Part shown: positions 12,816 through 23,059 of the stretch, one piece after another
How positions within the stretch are numbered: position 1 is the first letter of the stretch
Layout of the letters: every line of letters starts with the position of its first letter
Program-made: the position numbers and the translations under genes
The notes under the pieces: model-generated
Told to the model about the DNA's origin: nothing
What the model saw: only the letters and a program-made list of their open reading frames with translations
Databases searched by the model: none
NCBI RefSeq assembly: GCF_002575655.3
Contig: NC_053037.3
Location: 147,571,207-147,635,206 of the forward strand
Length of the DNA: 64,000 nt
Reading direction: 5' to 3'
Origin: Aegilops tauschii subsp. strangulata
Taxonomy: Eukaryota; Streptophyta; Magnoliopsida; Poales; Poaceae

Positions 12816-13992
12816 TGTCGGTGGAAACGACACCTATGGGATCACAGGAATCCCTACTACGGTTGGCGGGGCGTGGGGTTGAGAGAAGAGCACGTTTAGG
12901 AGTCAACACAATTCGTTTACCTAGGTTCGGGCCGCAAGGATGTGTAATACCCTAGTCCTGCTTTGGTGTGTATTTGAGAGTGTTCTTGAGCTTTCGAACT
13001 AGCTATGGAGGCTGTGTAGTTCCAAAGAGCCGAATCCTTCTCCTGGTCGCCTCGGGCCTCCTTTTATAGGAAAAAGGGGCTGCCACAGTGGCACACATGA
13101 GGTGGAAAGGCGTACAGTGCGCAAGCTTATCGCCTAGCATTAGGGGACAAAACGCATTCAATGCGTTACTTAGGTGTCCACTTGCTTTACCGGGGACGGG
13201 AATGAGGCCCGTCTCGTCCGTCACCGCCCCGTCTCGCCTCGATACGTGCCCTGGCCAGCGATGCATGCGGCGCCATGTAGGCAGGCAGGCAGCTGAGGTG
13301 GCACGGTGGTAGGGTCTTCTCGAAGATCTGCATGCCACCATGCAGGTGCTTGCTGGGTTGGTGTAGAGGCCGCCCGTCGCCACGCAGGTGCCTGCCCCGC
13401 TGGTTGAGCTAGCAGCTGCTTGGGGACGGCGGTGGAGTCTTGGCAGGCGTGGGCCTGGCTGTGGCCCTGCTGATGCCCTTGGCAAGGGTCTTGTCGGGGG
13501 GCCCGACAAGGGTCTTGCCGTGGCGTTGCAGTCGTCCCCGGCAAGCGCCTGTGGATTTCCTCGGCTAGGATCCCGTCGAGGGTCGTCGTCTTCTGGTCCT
13601 CATCTGATCTCACATGTTTATGATCTTGACGAAGATCTGCATGCCACCACAGAGGTGCCTCCCGAGCCCCGGTTTCAATGTAGTTGTTGGAGACGTTTGG
13701 AACCCTTGGGCTCAAGGGTGGCTCACTCTGCTGGCGTGGGCAAGTTGCCCCGGCAAGGCTCATGCCGGGGCCGTGGAGGCCGCCCCGGCAAGGGTCTTGC
13801 CGGGGCAGTCCACCTCGCCCCTTTGCTTCTTCATGCCCCTGATCTTGGCATTGCCTTGGGTGTCTTGTGCTTCGGCTTCACTCCGGCTTCCCTCCTCAAC
13901 CCTGCTAAGTGTGGTTGTGGTATGCGCGGCTCTGACTGCCCGTGCACAAGTAAAGGGGTCAAAAGGAGAGCCCCTACTTTTGTACACCGACA
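12816..13992 (-). repeat. LTR of the intron retrotransposon (5' LTR in element orientation)
   Basis: 1177 bp, the partner of 6711-7876, ending TTTTGTACACCGACA on the plus strand. It differs from its partner by scattered, mainly C/T and G/A substitutions and small indels around 13490-13560. Confidence 0.92.
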
Positions 13993-14590
13993 GATGGAAA
14001 TGGAATAACTAAGTACTACATGATCAAACTCCATGACTGACCTGCTCATCGGACAAAATCCGACTACCTCTCAACGTCGGCAACTCTAGCGGAGTCAACG
14101 TGCAACCATGGCCAGGGAGCGGTGGACTGTTCGAAGGATTGTCCCACAGAAGAACCTTCTCCTCGAGGACACATGGAAGACCAACAAGCATGGCCTTTTC
14201 CCAAGTCTGTTTAAGCACCGTCTTGAAAAAGTTGGTGCAGGAAGCACCGAGTCTTGCGGCGGTGAGGACGTCGGAGCGGCGTGCGATTTCTCCTAGAGGA
14301 TCGTCGTCCAAGGTCTCCTAGCCCCGACGAGGAGAACCACCCGGCGAATCCATTAGAGCAGCGATGAACTGCCTTCTCTTCGGTGGGAGGGGAACTGGCA
14401 AGGAGGTGATAAGAGCGTAGTATCCGTAGGGCCTCGTCCCTTCCAACTGTAGCTCCTCGATCGTTCCTTAGCAAAGGGGTGAGGCTATTATTTACTACGC
14501 ACTCGTACTGTAGCAGTACTAGTACTACTTTCTCAACTAGTAGTGCGATGTACTGTACTTCTATTATAGTGCACCAGTTTTGAACTCTTA

Positions 14591-14864
14591 GAGGTTGTTT
14601 GGTTTGTGACTATGGTTGCCCCATGTTGCCACACCTAAGGTTAGGCGACTTTGACCAACTTAGAAGGGTGTTTGGTTCTACCCTTACCTTTGGCAATATA
14701 CTTTTTGCCACACTAGGGCCCACATGACATACACTAAAAAATGTGGCAAGATTCTCTTAGGCTTGTCAACTTGTGGTTCTCATTTTGAAGAACTAACCTT
14801 TGCAAGTGTGGCAAGAAATGTGTGGCAAAATGTGGTACTCCTAGGCCTAGAACCAAATAGCCCC
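14591..14864. repeat. Tourist-type (PIF/Harbinger) MITE, 274 bp
   Basis: Termini GAGGTTGTTTGGTT and AACCAAATAGCCCC form an inverted repeat. Both sides carry the 3-bp TTA target duplication (14588-14590, 14865-14867). The interior is rich in TGTGGCAA motifs on both strands. Confidence 0.7.
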
Positions 14865-15129
14865 TTAATCTCAGGGCCAAGGAGCTACAGTTGGAAGTGG
14901 AGGGTAGTACTGTTCTCAAGAACTATCGTTGTACTATCAATGCAGGGAAAGTACACCTACATAGTGGGTACTCTCAGTGCTCTATTCAAGCGCGTAGCTG
15001 GCCTACTCAGCCGCTCCTCTCACGCACACACTAGCAGCCTGTTTATCAGCGATGGTTACTGCGGGGGCAGAACATTTGAGTTATTTGATACAGCGAGACT
15101 AGGCTTTTCGCTTCCATTTGTGGAGGTGT

Positions 15130-15213
15130 AATGGATCTGGTCGAACTTTGTTAGTAGTTCCTTCTTTATGAATGAGATGAGGCAAAGCTTTTGCCTCCGT
15201 TTCAAAAAAAATC
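15130..15213 (+). mobile_element. LINE-like 3' end
   Basis: TTCTTTATGAATGAGATGAGGCAAAGC is followed by TTTTGCCTCCGTTTC and a short A run (15205-15213), a tail seen on grass LINE copies. No reverse transcriptase is present, so this would be a 5'-truncated copy. Confidence 0.4.
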
Positions 15214-15599
15214 ACATCAAGAGGAATTTCTTTTATAGAGCCGATAATGGAGTGAGGTACATGCGTGCAATGCCACAAGCTACAGAGTAGTAGAGTACTA
15301 GCACTTTACGTACAGAGCCATATTGCACAGTTCCCAATGCCGCGCCGGGCTTTTCCGGCTCCTCAGACTTAATTGGGAGGCGCTAGTTTAAATATGCTAC
15401 TAGCTGATGAGGAAGCTGCAAGCGAGGTGCGGCTAGGGCGAGCACGCGAGCCACGAGATGATGGGATGGTAAACCCGTTCACGTGGCTGGGCTATCTAGT
15501 GCACCCAGATTGTGGTGCGACACATCCGTTCGACTTCAAAACTCAAACTACCCGTGTACAATATTGGCTCGCAGCAAAGTTACTATTTAAAAAAAAGGC

Positions 15600-15668
15600 C
15601 GCCGTGCGTTCGACCGGGATCGAACCCACAAAACGAGGTATACACTCCCGCGACCACTAGTAGTACTC
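15600..15668 (-). repeat. tRNA-like / SINE-type promoter sequence
   Basis: On the minus strand GTGGGTTCGATCCCGGTCGAAC contains a textbook B box (GGTTCGATCCC), with an A-box-like TAGTGGTCGCGGG about 30 bases upstream. No full cloverleaf can be drawn. A tRNA-derived SINE remnant is the likeliest reading. Confidence 0.35.
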
Positions 15669-15725
15669 GTTGGAGTACAACGCAACCTAGAATCGCCTTT
15701 TGTCGCTAGTAGTACATTGTTCCTT

Positions 15726-15780
15726 ACAAGAAACAACTAATAATGACAAGAAACCACTAATAATGTCAAGAAACCACTAC
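15726..15780. repeat. 20-bp tandem repeat, about 2.8 copies
   Basis: ACAAGAAACAACTAATAATG, then ACAAGAAACCACTAATAATG, then TCAAGAAACCACTACC. Confidence 0.85.
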
Positions 15781-18090
15781 CACTTGCATACGTGGCAGAC
15801 TTAAAATAAGACTACCTTATCAACCATTGTACATGCCCTTACCAACCAGCCCTACCCAGAAACGACTACTCTACAAAGTGTCGTTATAGGCACGTTTCAA
15901 CCCATGTCGCCCCTTAAGTCAACGCCTTCTATTCGACCGACAAGTTAGGCATTATGACTTGTGGGACCTACATGTCAGTCTGCACAAAAATCCCCGAGTG
16001 ACCTCCTACCTCCGGCCCGTCCACCTAGTCATCATTGGCCATGGGACGCAGCTACCGCCGCCAGCAGAAGGTGAGTTCAAACCCGCCAGCGGTGCGGAGC
16101 CCATCTTGCGGCCGCCCGTATGCCAGCTCCGTCCGGCGCTCGCGGTCGCTAGCTAGCCAAGATAGCTCCATCCAGCTGCTTGTCTGCAAGGTTTGCTAGC
16201 AAGATTGGCACAGTGGCGCGGCGGCTTGCTCACGCGTGAGTCACGCTCGGGCCAGCCTGCCAACCCGTGCGGAGGCCAGCGCGGCGTCCGAACCATCCGG
16301 CAGAGCGGCGGCCAACTCCCTCATCACCGACGCCACCGGCGAACATGCATCAGTACTGTTTGAAGTAATGTTCAGGAAAAATAATGATTTCAGGGGGAAT
16401 ATAACAGGATAGAAGGTCAGATGTGGGTCCCTCGTGTCAACGGTCAAACAAAATGTGTTGGTTTAAGCTGCCTCGTCAGCACGGACGTGTGGGCCAACCT
16501 TGTCATATCGGGTTTAAACGAGCCTAATCGGCACTAGGTAGTAGTTTTTGGCACGGATTAAGAAATTTTGGGTATGTTTTTGCTATTTTTGTACAATAGT
16601 TTCTTCCTAGGGCTGGTTGAAAGTGGTAGTTTTTTGTTAAATACTCTACATATTGTAAGTAGGAGTGAAAGTTAAGCTTTGGAAGCCAATAAGCAAGGCT
16701 AGTTACATAGTGCCTATGTGTACGTGATTGAAAGTAAATATCAACCCTGAGTGACTAATATCTTGATGCAAAACTCGAAACTATGGAAATACTAGCATTT
16801 TTTGGAATGGTTGGAAATAGTAGCAATGTTCATGTGCGTTGCAACGGATCATAATTAGAATAACACTTATTCACAAACTTGATACAAAACACTCTAATTT
16901 TGATATACATATATTACTAGAGATATATTATGTTTCAATTAGAAAATATTCATTGGGCTGTTTTGGTGAGGCGAGGGAGGGGTGTGGTTGGTTTTAAGAT
17001 ACTAATTATGGGTTCTTCTGGAAATTGGTAGATAAGTGGGATGTTGGTGAGAAAAGACAACAACTTACCTCACAGTTGTTAGATGTGGATCTAATGGTCA
17101 GAAATGACGGATGGCACACGCCCCATCATCACCAACTTAGTCTTCTGGAGGAGTACTAGCAAGATGTCCGTGCATTGCACGGAACATCAAGATGCATATT
17201 TTTATAAAACACTTGTTGTGATTGACCCATGCAGGAGTAATCCCATGTGTAAAGCTAATGATATCTCGCGAAAGAGGAGATAAGGTGAAGAGGAGTGGGG
17301 CGTGGTGGTGGTTGGTGGTCGGACTAAGCAGAGGCAAGGGGATGGACGACACCGGCAGCGGCCACCAGGCCAGCTTGTTCCAGAGGCTTCCTTTTTTAAT
17401 TGCTCAACAATGAGGTTGTTGGAGATAAGTATGAATGAGGGAAGGCCTTGTCTGCAAATGTGGAGAGAGGTGCGGGTATCTTTTAGTTTAATTTCCATCC
17501 GTCAGATATAGATCGGACGGTTTATTGCAAGATGGCACACATACCATCATCACCAACTCGATTTTTTTATAAGATAAGAAATATAAGTATGGAGATACAA
17601 ATGTATTATCGATACTTGTTTCCGTAAACTAGGATCTACATTCTATTCAACGGCTCAGCATGTGGGGCCTTAGCACAATGACTTCTCGACTGTGTAAAAC
17701 AAAGGTTTTCCCGTCGTCGATAAGGAGGGGGTGACGACGGCGCGCTTTCGGCTTGCTCTAGTCCTAGTAGTCAGACTAGGTGGTCTACGCACGTGTAGAT
17801 TTATTCTTTTTCACGTCTCATGTTCGCCGTACTACCACGACTGTTGATGAATAGACGGTAAGTTATTCACGGGGAAACCCTTGTTGAGCGTGTTGGTGTG
17901 TGAGAGAGAGACAGTGTGCGTGTGTGATATGTCTAGAGACTGAGGCAATGATAATAGATTCTTTGTGTCTATGTGTGTGGAGGATAGAGAGAGACATGTA
18001 CATGGGGCTTTGTGTTGTGTAACGTGGAGACTATGACATAATCACAGAGTGAGTGTGTGAGATACACATGCGGACATGGGGAGAGATGTG
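15781..18090. other. Intergenic DNA without recognisable genes
   Basis: AT-rich spacer. The motif GGCACAC...CATCATCACCAACT occurs at 17113-17137 and 17532-17560 and may mark a degraded repeat pair. TGTCCGTGCATTGCACGG (17165-17182) and TGCGTTGCAACGG (16835-16847) resemble ends of grass DNA transposon debris. Nothing here supports a gene. Confidence 0.5.
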
Positions 18091-18091
18091 T

Positions 18092-18720
18092 GACACTGGT
18101 ACGGGTCGGTCCTAAACAAACGGTTTTTAACCCCTTTCCACGACGGCATTTGGAATCGTCGCCAAGTGACTGTGGGCGATAGGGGGTCCTTCCCACACGA
18201 CCCAGAAACTGTGGGGATATGGCCCCTACAGTACTCCTACTCGTTTCTGCTCACATTGCCATCACAGCCGGTATTCTGTGGTGCTACGTTTACGATGTGC
18301 GACCCATCACAAACGGTTCACTATTATAGAACGTGTATGATGCGTGGCCCATCATAAACGGTTCACCGTTAAGAAGATTAGCTAATCGTCATACGAGTGT
18401 CGGACAGGATTACGAAACGTCGGACCGTCGTAACATCGTCGTACACGACAACTATCGCACACGCTATTCTGTGGTGCAACGTTTATGATGCATACTTCAT
18501 CAGAAACACTTCATGGTTGCGAATCGTGTACGATAAGGCAACTAACACAAACGTTTAGTTTGCCCGCACCGTTTGTGATATTGTCTGACATCGCACACGC
18601 TTTGCAAACGGCAACTATGCGCATGCTTGCACATGTTTCCTCTCTGTGAACCGTCTCGGATTATGGTGTATATCGCAAATGTTTCTGTTTTACCAACCGT
18701 GTGTGTTGTAACAACCTGGA
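18092..18720. repeat. Block of short subterminal-type repeats (AAACGGTT family)
   Basis: Variants of ACAAACGGTTCA, AACGTTTATGATG and TCGCACACG recur every 20-60 bases, often in inverted pairs. Related motifs recur at 22040-22320 and 26907-27000. Such motif fields are typical near DNA transposon ends, and the neighbouring B3-like exons may be cargo. I could not find the terminal repeat itself. Confidence 0.4.
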
Positions 18721-18955
18721 GAGCGTAATTTCACCGTAATTTAATTGCTGCTTTTCCAAATTGTACCGGATTTGGATTTGATTTTGAATTTGAATGTATG
18801 CTACAACTTTATTCATATCCATCAGGTTCAAACAACCAATGCATTGTTCAATTCATAGGTACATATGTTCAAGAATTACATAAGAACCAAATAAAGGATG
18901 ATGAACCATAGTTGTATACTTGTACTATTAAAGACGGTAAAGAAAGAGGCGAAAT

Positions 18956-19452
18956 TTATTCTGGTTGCTGAACAAGGTGAAGCGGAATGCCCATATTGTG
19001 CCGTCCTCCATGCAAAAAGGCACGCACGACTCTAGTCCAACCCCTTGTGATGGCCGACTGCCCATCCTTCACGGTCTTCATGAAAACATCCAGATAATCA
19101 TCATGTTCTGGTAGAAATACTTTAACCTTTGCATGCCCACCAATCATGTAGTTTGAGAGGTAATCTTGAGTAAACTGCTTTGGCAACCACTGCAAAGGAA
19201 AAAGATTCAGACATTGTCATCCAACACAACTCCTTATGGGCAGTAAAAAGAAGGCTGCAGAGTTCTAGCTTACCATCCTGCAGTTTGCTGTCGTCTTGGA
19301 TAAAGTGCAAACAAATAGTTTAATTGCCATCTTTGGACCCATTTTACTAACAATCTTTATCAGCATCCTCACTTGATGCTGGTTCATCGATATCTCATTG
19401 CCCCATACGCAGAAAGGGTCAAAACGCGGATCTTTACCAATGACATATGTAC
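18956..19452 (-). CDS. B3-like DNA-binding protein exons
   Basis: Two minus-strand exons, 19452-19274 and 19189-18956, join in phase 0 (donor ATG|GTAAGC, acceptor TTTCCTTTGCAG|TGG). The second exon reads WLPKQFTQDYLSNYM followed by DGQSAITRGWTRVVRAF, the order of elements in plant B3 domains (basic strand, K..DGR.YLTKGW-like turn). The first exon (FDPFCVWGNEISMNQHQVRM) has no domain I recognise. The upstream acceptor TTTTAG is present but its partner donor is uncertain; 21070-21753 is a candidate first exon. The function is probably nucleic-acid binding. The location between repeat blocks suggests transposon cargo or a relic. Confidence 0.5.
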
Positions 19453-19504
19453 CTAAAAGCACCAAGTTAATATTAGAAGCTAAACAGGAATTGCACAATG
19501 ATGT

Positions 19505-19599
19505 AGTACAACACTCTTTTATAATATGTCTATATACATCCGTATGTGGTAGTCCATTTGAAATCTCTAAAAAGATAAATATTGTAGGAACGGAGGGAG
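19505..19599. repeat. Right half of a Stowaway MITE
   Basis: ATGTCTATATACATCCGTAT, AATCTCTAAAAAGATAAA and the terminus GGAACGGAGGGAG, followed by TA, match the right arm of Triticeae Stowaway elements. The left arm is absent. Confidence 0.65.
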
Positions 19600-20635
19600 T
19601 ATCTTATAACATCCAATATACTCACGTATTAGATGAATTAACATATTATATTATGGGCCGGAAGGAGTTTAGTTCATTCTTACAAATTATCGGCTGATTA
19701 ACTACTGCTGTATCCATGGGTTACAGTTAGTTTGAGCTAGTTCAGGCTCAAATAGCCCTAAAGTATATCTAAACATGAGGGCTAGTTTGAGCTAGTTGCA
19801 TCTATAACCCACCCAAAAAAAACTATCCAACCCAAGAGGTGCTAATTGGAGCTAGTTGTCCTAGTGCATTTATTGTCAATCTAACCCTACCATTCAAACA
19901 ACTCTTTGGATGGAGTTAGTTCAGGGTTAGTAATGAGCTAGAAACTAACGCTAACCTCAAGCTAAGTTGGGTATCCAAACATGGATGTGTTGTTGCTGTT
20001 GCTCTTCTACGTATATCTAGACATCATTAGAACATTAATGTAACACTCTTCCTTGTTGCTATGTAGCCTAGGATTGCATATTTAGACATAAGTACAATGC
20101 ATGTTGCTATGTAGCCTCAGATATATTACATATGGCCCTAGTTAACCTAACAAAAAATGGGTTGCAGATATATTCAGCTAAAAGTCCGATTCACCGATTA
20201 GTCCCTTATCAGCCGCCGGCCTATATGGTACCAGCTACCGATATCCTGAACAGTGAGCAGATATAAGCCATGGGATGAAACTAACCTCGATGGAAAACAG
20301 CAGTCATTCCCAAAATTGTCCTATGTAGGTACATCGAGAAGCATGTTAAGCACAACAGGCTAAACATCAACCAAAATTATACACGGCAGACAAAATATCT
20401 CCAAAAGATAGCTTTAGTGTGCAGGTTTAAGCACACTAGTAAAGCAAAACAAGTGGAAAGGTGTGCTAACTGCAACAGGCCTAACATTTAACAACAAGCA
20501 AATATAGTCATTCAAACTGGTATTGTGTCGGTCTAAGTACACTGGTTATGGTTAAATAAAAATGGAAAGGCGTGTTAACTACAAGATGCATCAACCAAAT
20601 GTAGTCATTCATAGTGGTATTGCTGAAACTGGTAC
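19600..20635. other. Repeat-rich spacer or intron
   Basis: It includes a 300-bp tract (19700-20000) with several GAGCTAGTT motifs in both orientations, probably a degraded MITE. If 21070-21753 belongs with the B3-like exons, this is intron. Confidence 0.35.
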
Positions 20636-20987
20636 TGATGAAATTGAACTGCACAGTTCATACTTGCACATATAGAACATCACGTTGTTAATAACTGGAA
20701 TAAACAAGGCATACTACGGACAACCAAAGATAGCATTTGAAACTGAACATATGCTAACTACAAACAACCGAACAATCAAGAAACTTTAAAAGAGGCATAT
20801 GCTAGCTATAACAGGCTTAACAGCAAGAGAATATATGCATTCCTATCGGTATGTTTAAAACTGGATTGATGAAATGTACTGCACAGTAAATAATTGCACA
20901 TATAGAGCATCACATTGTGAACAACTGAAATAAACAAGGCATACTACAAACAACCAGATATAGCAATTAAAACTGGACATATTCTCA
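20636..20987. repeat. Local direct repeat, about 230-bp period
   Basis: CTGCACAGTTCATACTTGCACATATAGA...CAAGGCATACTACGGACAACC (20650-20720) recurs as CTGCACAGTAAATAATTGCACATATAGA...CAAGGCATACTACAAACAACC (20880-20955). Confidence 0.65.
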
Positions 20988-21069
20988 CTACACTACAAAA
21001 GGGACTCGACAAAACAAATCATGGGTTTCCCCCTGTGAAGAGGCACGGCAAAATAAATCATGGGTTTCC

Positions 21070-21753
21070 TCACTTGTCACAGATGGGCTCGTTCCCGTGG
21101 GAAGAGCACGGACCCTGGATGCGCTCCATGTTGTCGCAGATGGGCTCCTTCCCCTTGGAAGAGCACGGCTGTAGGGTGCCCTCCCTGATGTCGCAGACGA
21201 GCTCTTTCCCCTTGGAAGAGCAGATGGACTCTTTCCCCTTGGAAGAGACGGAGAGGGTGCCCTTCTCGTGGTCGCCGTCGATGAGGTCTGACTTGGAAGC
21301 TGTGGATCCCAAGCCAGCGTCGCAGAACGTGTCATTCAGAAATGACAAAAGGGGCTCAATGGTGATGTAGAATGGCAAATTGTTGACAGCGAGCCAGAGG
21401 AGATTAGCGGCGGGACCATGGATGAGATCGACGGTGGTTGAACCCGAGGGATTGGGGGTGGGCCACTTAACCTGTGACATAGCCCGCCTGAGGCCGTCGC
21501 TGTCGATGACCTCGATGTCGTAGCCGGCGGCCGAGACATGCCCGCATACTCTAGCCCGCTGCTTGAGTGCCTGCCGCCAGTAATGGTCGTCAACTTCCTC
21601 GGCGACGTCGGGCGAAGAGACCGCTATACACTTATTTTGGGCCAGTCGCTCCTCGAGCTCCACGGGAAGCGTAGCCGGGCTTAGGCTGCGACGCTCTGGA
21701 CTGGGGGGTGGGGATGGGGATCTGTAGGAAAGGGGACGTTTGGCAGGCGTCAT
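21070..21753 (-). CDS. Unrecognised exon with four SSKGKE repeats
   Basis: An open frame of 227 residues starts MTPAKRPLSYRSPSP. Its N-terminal third is Pro/Ser/Arg-rich. The middle (DLIHGPAANLLWLAVNNLPF) is hydrophobic and may fold. The C-terminal 60 residues hold four copies of SSKGKE-x-IC. The stop at 21070 overlaps a good donor (ACAA|GTGAGG), so this is probably a first exon rather than a whole gene. The next minus-strand coding exons seen are the B3-like ones about 1.6 kb away; the phases do not join directly, so an exon is missing from my model. I do not recognise the family. Confidence 0.45.
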   Translation of the reverse strand: MTPAKRPLSYRSPSPPPSPERRSLSPATLPVELEERLAQNKCIAVSSPDVAEEVDDHYWRQALKQRARVCGHVSAAGYDIEVIDSDGLRRAMSQVKWPTPNPSGSTTVDLIHGPAANLLWLAVNNLPFYITIEPLLSFLNDTFCDAGLGSTASKSDLIDGDHEKGTLSVSSKGKESICSSKGKELVCDIREGTLQPCSSKGKEPICDNMERIQGPCSSHGNEPICDK

Positions 21754-22039
21754 CTAAGAAACTCGGGGCGGCCTAGGTATGGAGATCAGTGGGTAAGCTG
21801 CACGGCCAAACCGGCAGATGCTGACAATGGAGGCCTTGCGGCAGCGGGGACCTTGCTAGGATTTCGAGCGAGGGAGGGGTGTGTGTGTGCGCGCATGCCC
21901 GAGGAGGTTTTGGTGTGTGTGTGTGTGGAAGGGGGGCGCAGGGTATTTGAGGAAATGACGCGGGTACTGAAAATTTTACTATGTGGGAGTCAAACGCGGG
22001 AGTGAAATGCCGGGCTATTGAAAATTTTGATGATAGTGC

Positions 22040-22320
22040 ATCACACACGGTCTAGAGATAACAACCGTGTGTTATGAAACAGAAAAACCCTCGAGGCAGG
22101 CAGATATTTTCTAGGGATGCAGGCGGGATTGGGAACAAGAAACATCGCACACGCTCCGGAGATAACAACCATGTGTTATGAAACAGAAAAACCCTCGAGG
22201 CAGGTAGATGTTTTGTAGGGATGCATGCGGGATTGGGAACAAGAAACATCACACACGGTCCGGAGATAACAACCGTGTGTTATGAAACAGAAAAACCCTC
22301 GAGGCGGGCAGATATTTTTG
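22040..22320. repeat. Three tandem copies of a ~104-bp unit with hairpins
   Basis: Units start at 22040, 22143 and 22248 (periods 103 and 105). Each opens with CACACGGTC...AACCGTGTGTTATG, an inverted repeat around a short loop, followed by AACAGAAAAACCCTCGAGGC and GGGATTGGGAACAAGAAA. Confidence 0.9.
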
Positions 22321-22608
22321 AGAGGGGGAGCCTCGTGGAGCCCAATGTACTGTGCAGATGTGTGCGTGACAGGTGCACTGGCGTGGCACAAGGTTAGTTT
22401 GAGTGAACCGTGTCTGTTTTGTCATCCGACTTGTCTAATGTTCATAAATTTGGCGAAAAATGACGCGGGAGAGGGTCAGAACACGAACACACTTGCATGT
22501 GGACCAAATTTATGTATCAAAAGGGTGGTTTGATTTTCAAATACCAAATGCAACTTCGATGTGGCTCCTCTCTCGCAAAGCGCACGGTATTGCTTGCCCC
22601 CACCCCCC

Positions 22609-23005
22609 CTCGTGTCGGCACAAAGGGAGTCCTAAGCTATGAATGCATGCCCCCTCCCCCCCAACCGAGGTTCACCTAGCAAAGTGTGAAGTAGCTAGCA
22701 GCCCCCTCCTCCCTCGTGTCGGCACAAAGGGAATCCTAAGCTATGAATGCATGCCCCCCCAACCGAGGTTCCTTCACCTAGCAAAGTGCAAAGTAGCTAG
22801 CAGCCCCCCTCCCTCGTGTCGGCACGAAGGGAATCCTAAGCTATGAATGCATGCCCCCCCAACCGAGGTTCACCTAGCAAAGTGCGAAGTAGCTAGCACC
22901 CCCACCCCCCCTCGTGTCGCCACGAAGGGAATCCTAAGCTATGAATGCATGCCCCCCAACCGAGGTTCACCTAGCAAAGTGCGAAGTAGCACCCCCCCCC
23001 CCACA
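22609..23005. repeat. Four tandem copies of a ~100-bp unit
   Basis: CTCGTGTCGGCAC starts copies at 22609, 22713, 22813 and 22911 (periods 104, 100, 98). Each contains CCTAAGCTATGAATGCATGC, a C run, AACCGAGGTTCACC and AAGTGCGAAGTAGC. Differences are mainly C-run lengths. Confidence 0.93.
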
Positions 23006-23059
23006 CACACTTTCAGTCGGCGGGCCAGAGAGGCATATATCTCACCAAGCTGGATCGTA

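Larger units (their letters stand above)
6711..13992 (-). mobile_element. Complete non-autonomous LTR retrotransposon (7282 bp) inside an F-box intron
   Basis: Two long terminal repeats (6711-7876 and 12816-13992) with TG...CA ends are flanked by the perfect duplication GATGG (6706-6710, 13993-13997). Reading on the minus strand, the sequence just inside 12816 is TTTGGCACGCCAGGTAGGGG, a primer-binding-site-like stretch. The sequence just before 7876 is GGCTCGGGGGCTCC, a polypurine tract. The element therefore runs right to left. I see no gag, protease, RT or integrase in either direction, so it would need enzymes from another element. Its only long frame is antisense to it (8276-12149). In a 205-bp sample the LTRs differ at about 8 positions. 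Confidence 0.88.
5388..14353 (-). pseudogene. F-box/DUF295 protein gene, copy 2, with an LTR retrotransposon in intron 1
   Basis: Model on the minus strand: exon 1 14353-14042, exon 2 6669-6258, exon 3 6187-5990, exon 4 5656-5388 (stop TAG 5390-5388). The total is 1191 nt (397 codons). Splice signals are CAG|GTCAGT...TATATAG|GTC (phase 0), TACG|GTACGG...TTTGCAG|GG (phase 1) and CCCAG|GTATTC...CCAG|AT (phase 1). Exon 1 carries the F-box (DDDPLGEIARRSDVLTAARL, about residues 16-45). Exons 2-4 carry the DUF295 propeller (YYLITVFD, FGLTWNLVADFG, LGEYSLFIGDNYP). Without the transposon and its target duplication, intron 1 is 85 nt. The one lesion in coding sequence is TAG at codon 12 (14318-14320), where family members usually have Trp just before the F-box. 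The expected role is an SCF adaptor, as for copy 1; whether it is expressed is unknown. Confidence 0.75.

Noticed and set aside
16040..16085. ATGGGACGCAGCTACCG...AAG|GTGAGT as a first exon
   Set aside because: No continuation exon or domain was found; a chance ATG and donor-like site.
20993..21010. CACTACAAAAGGGACTCG as a CACTA left terminus
   Set aside because: No subterminal repeats follow, coding sequence begins 60 bases on, and it does not match the terminus at 60888.
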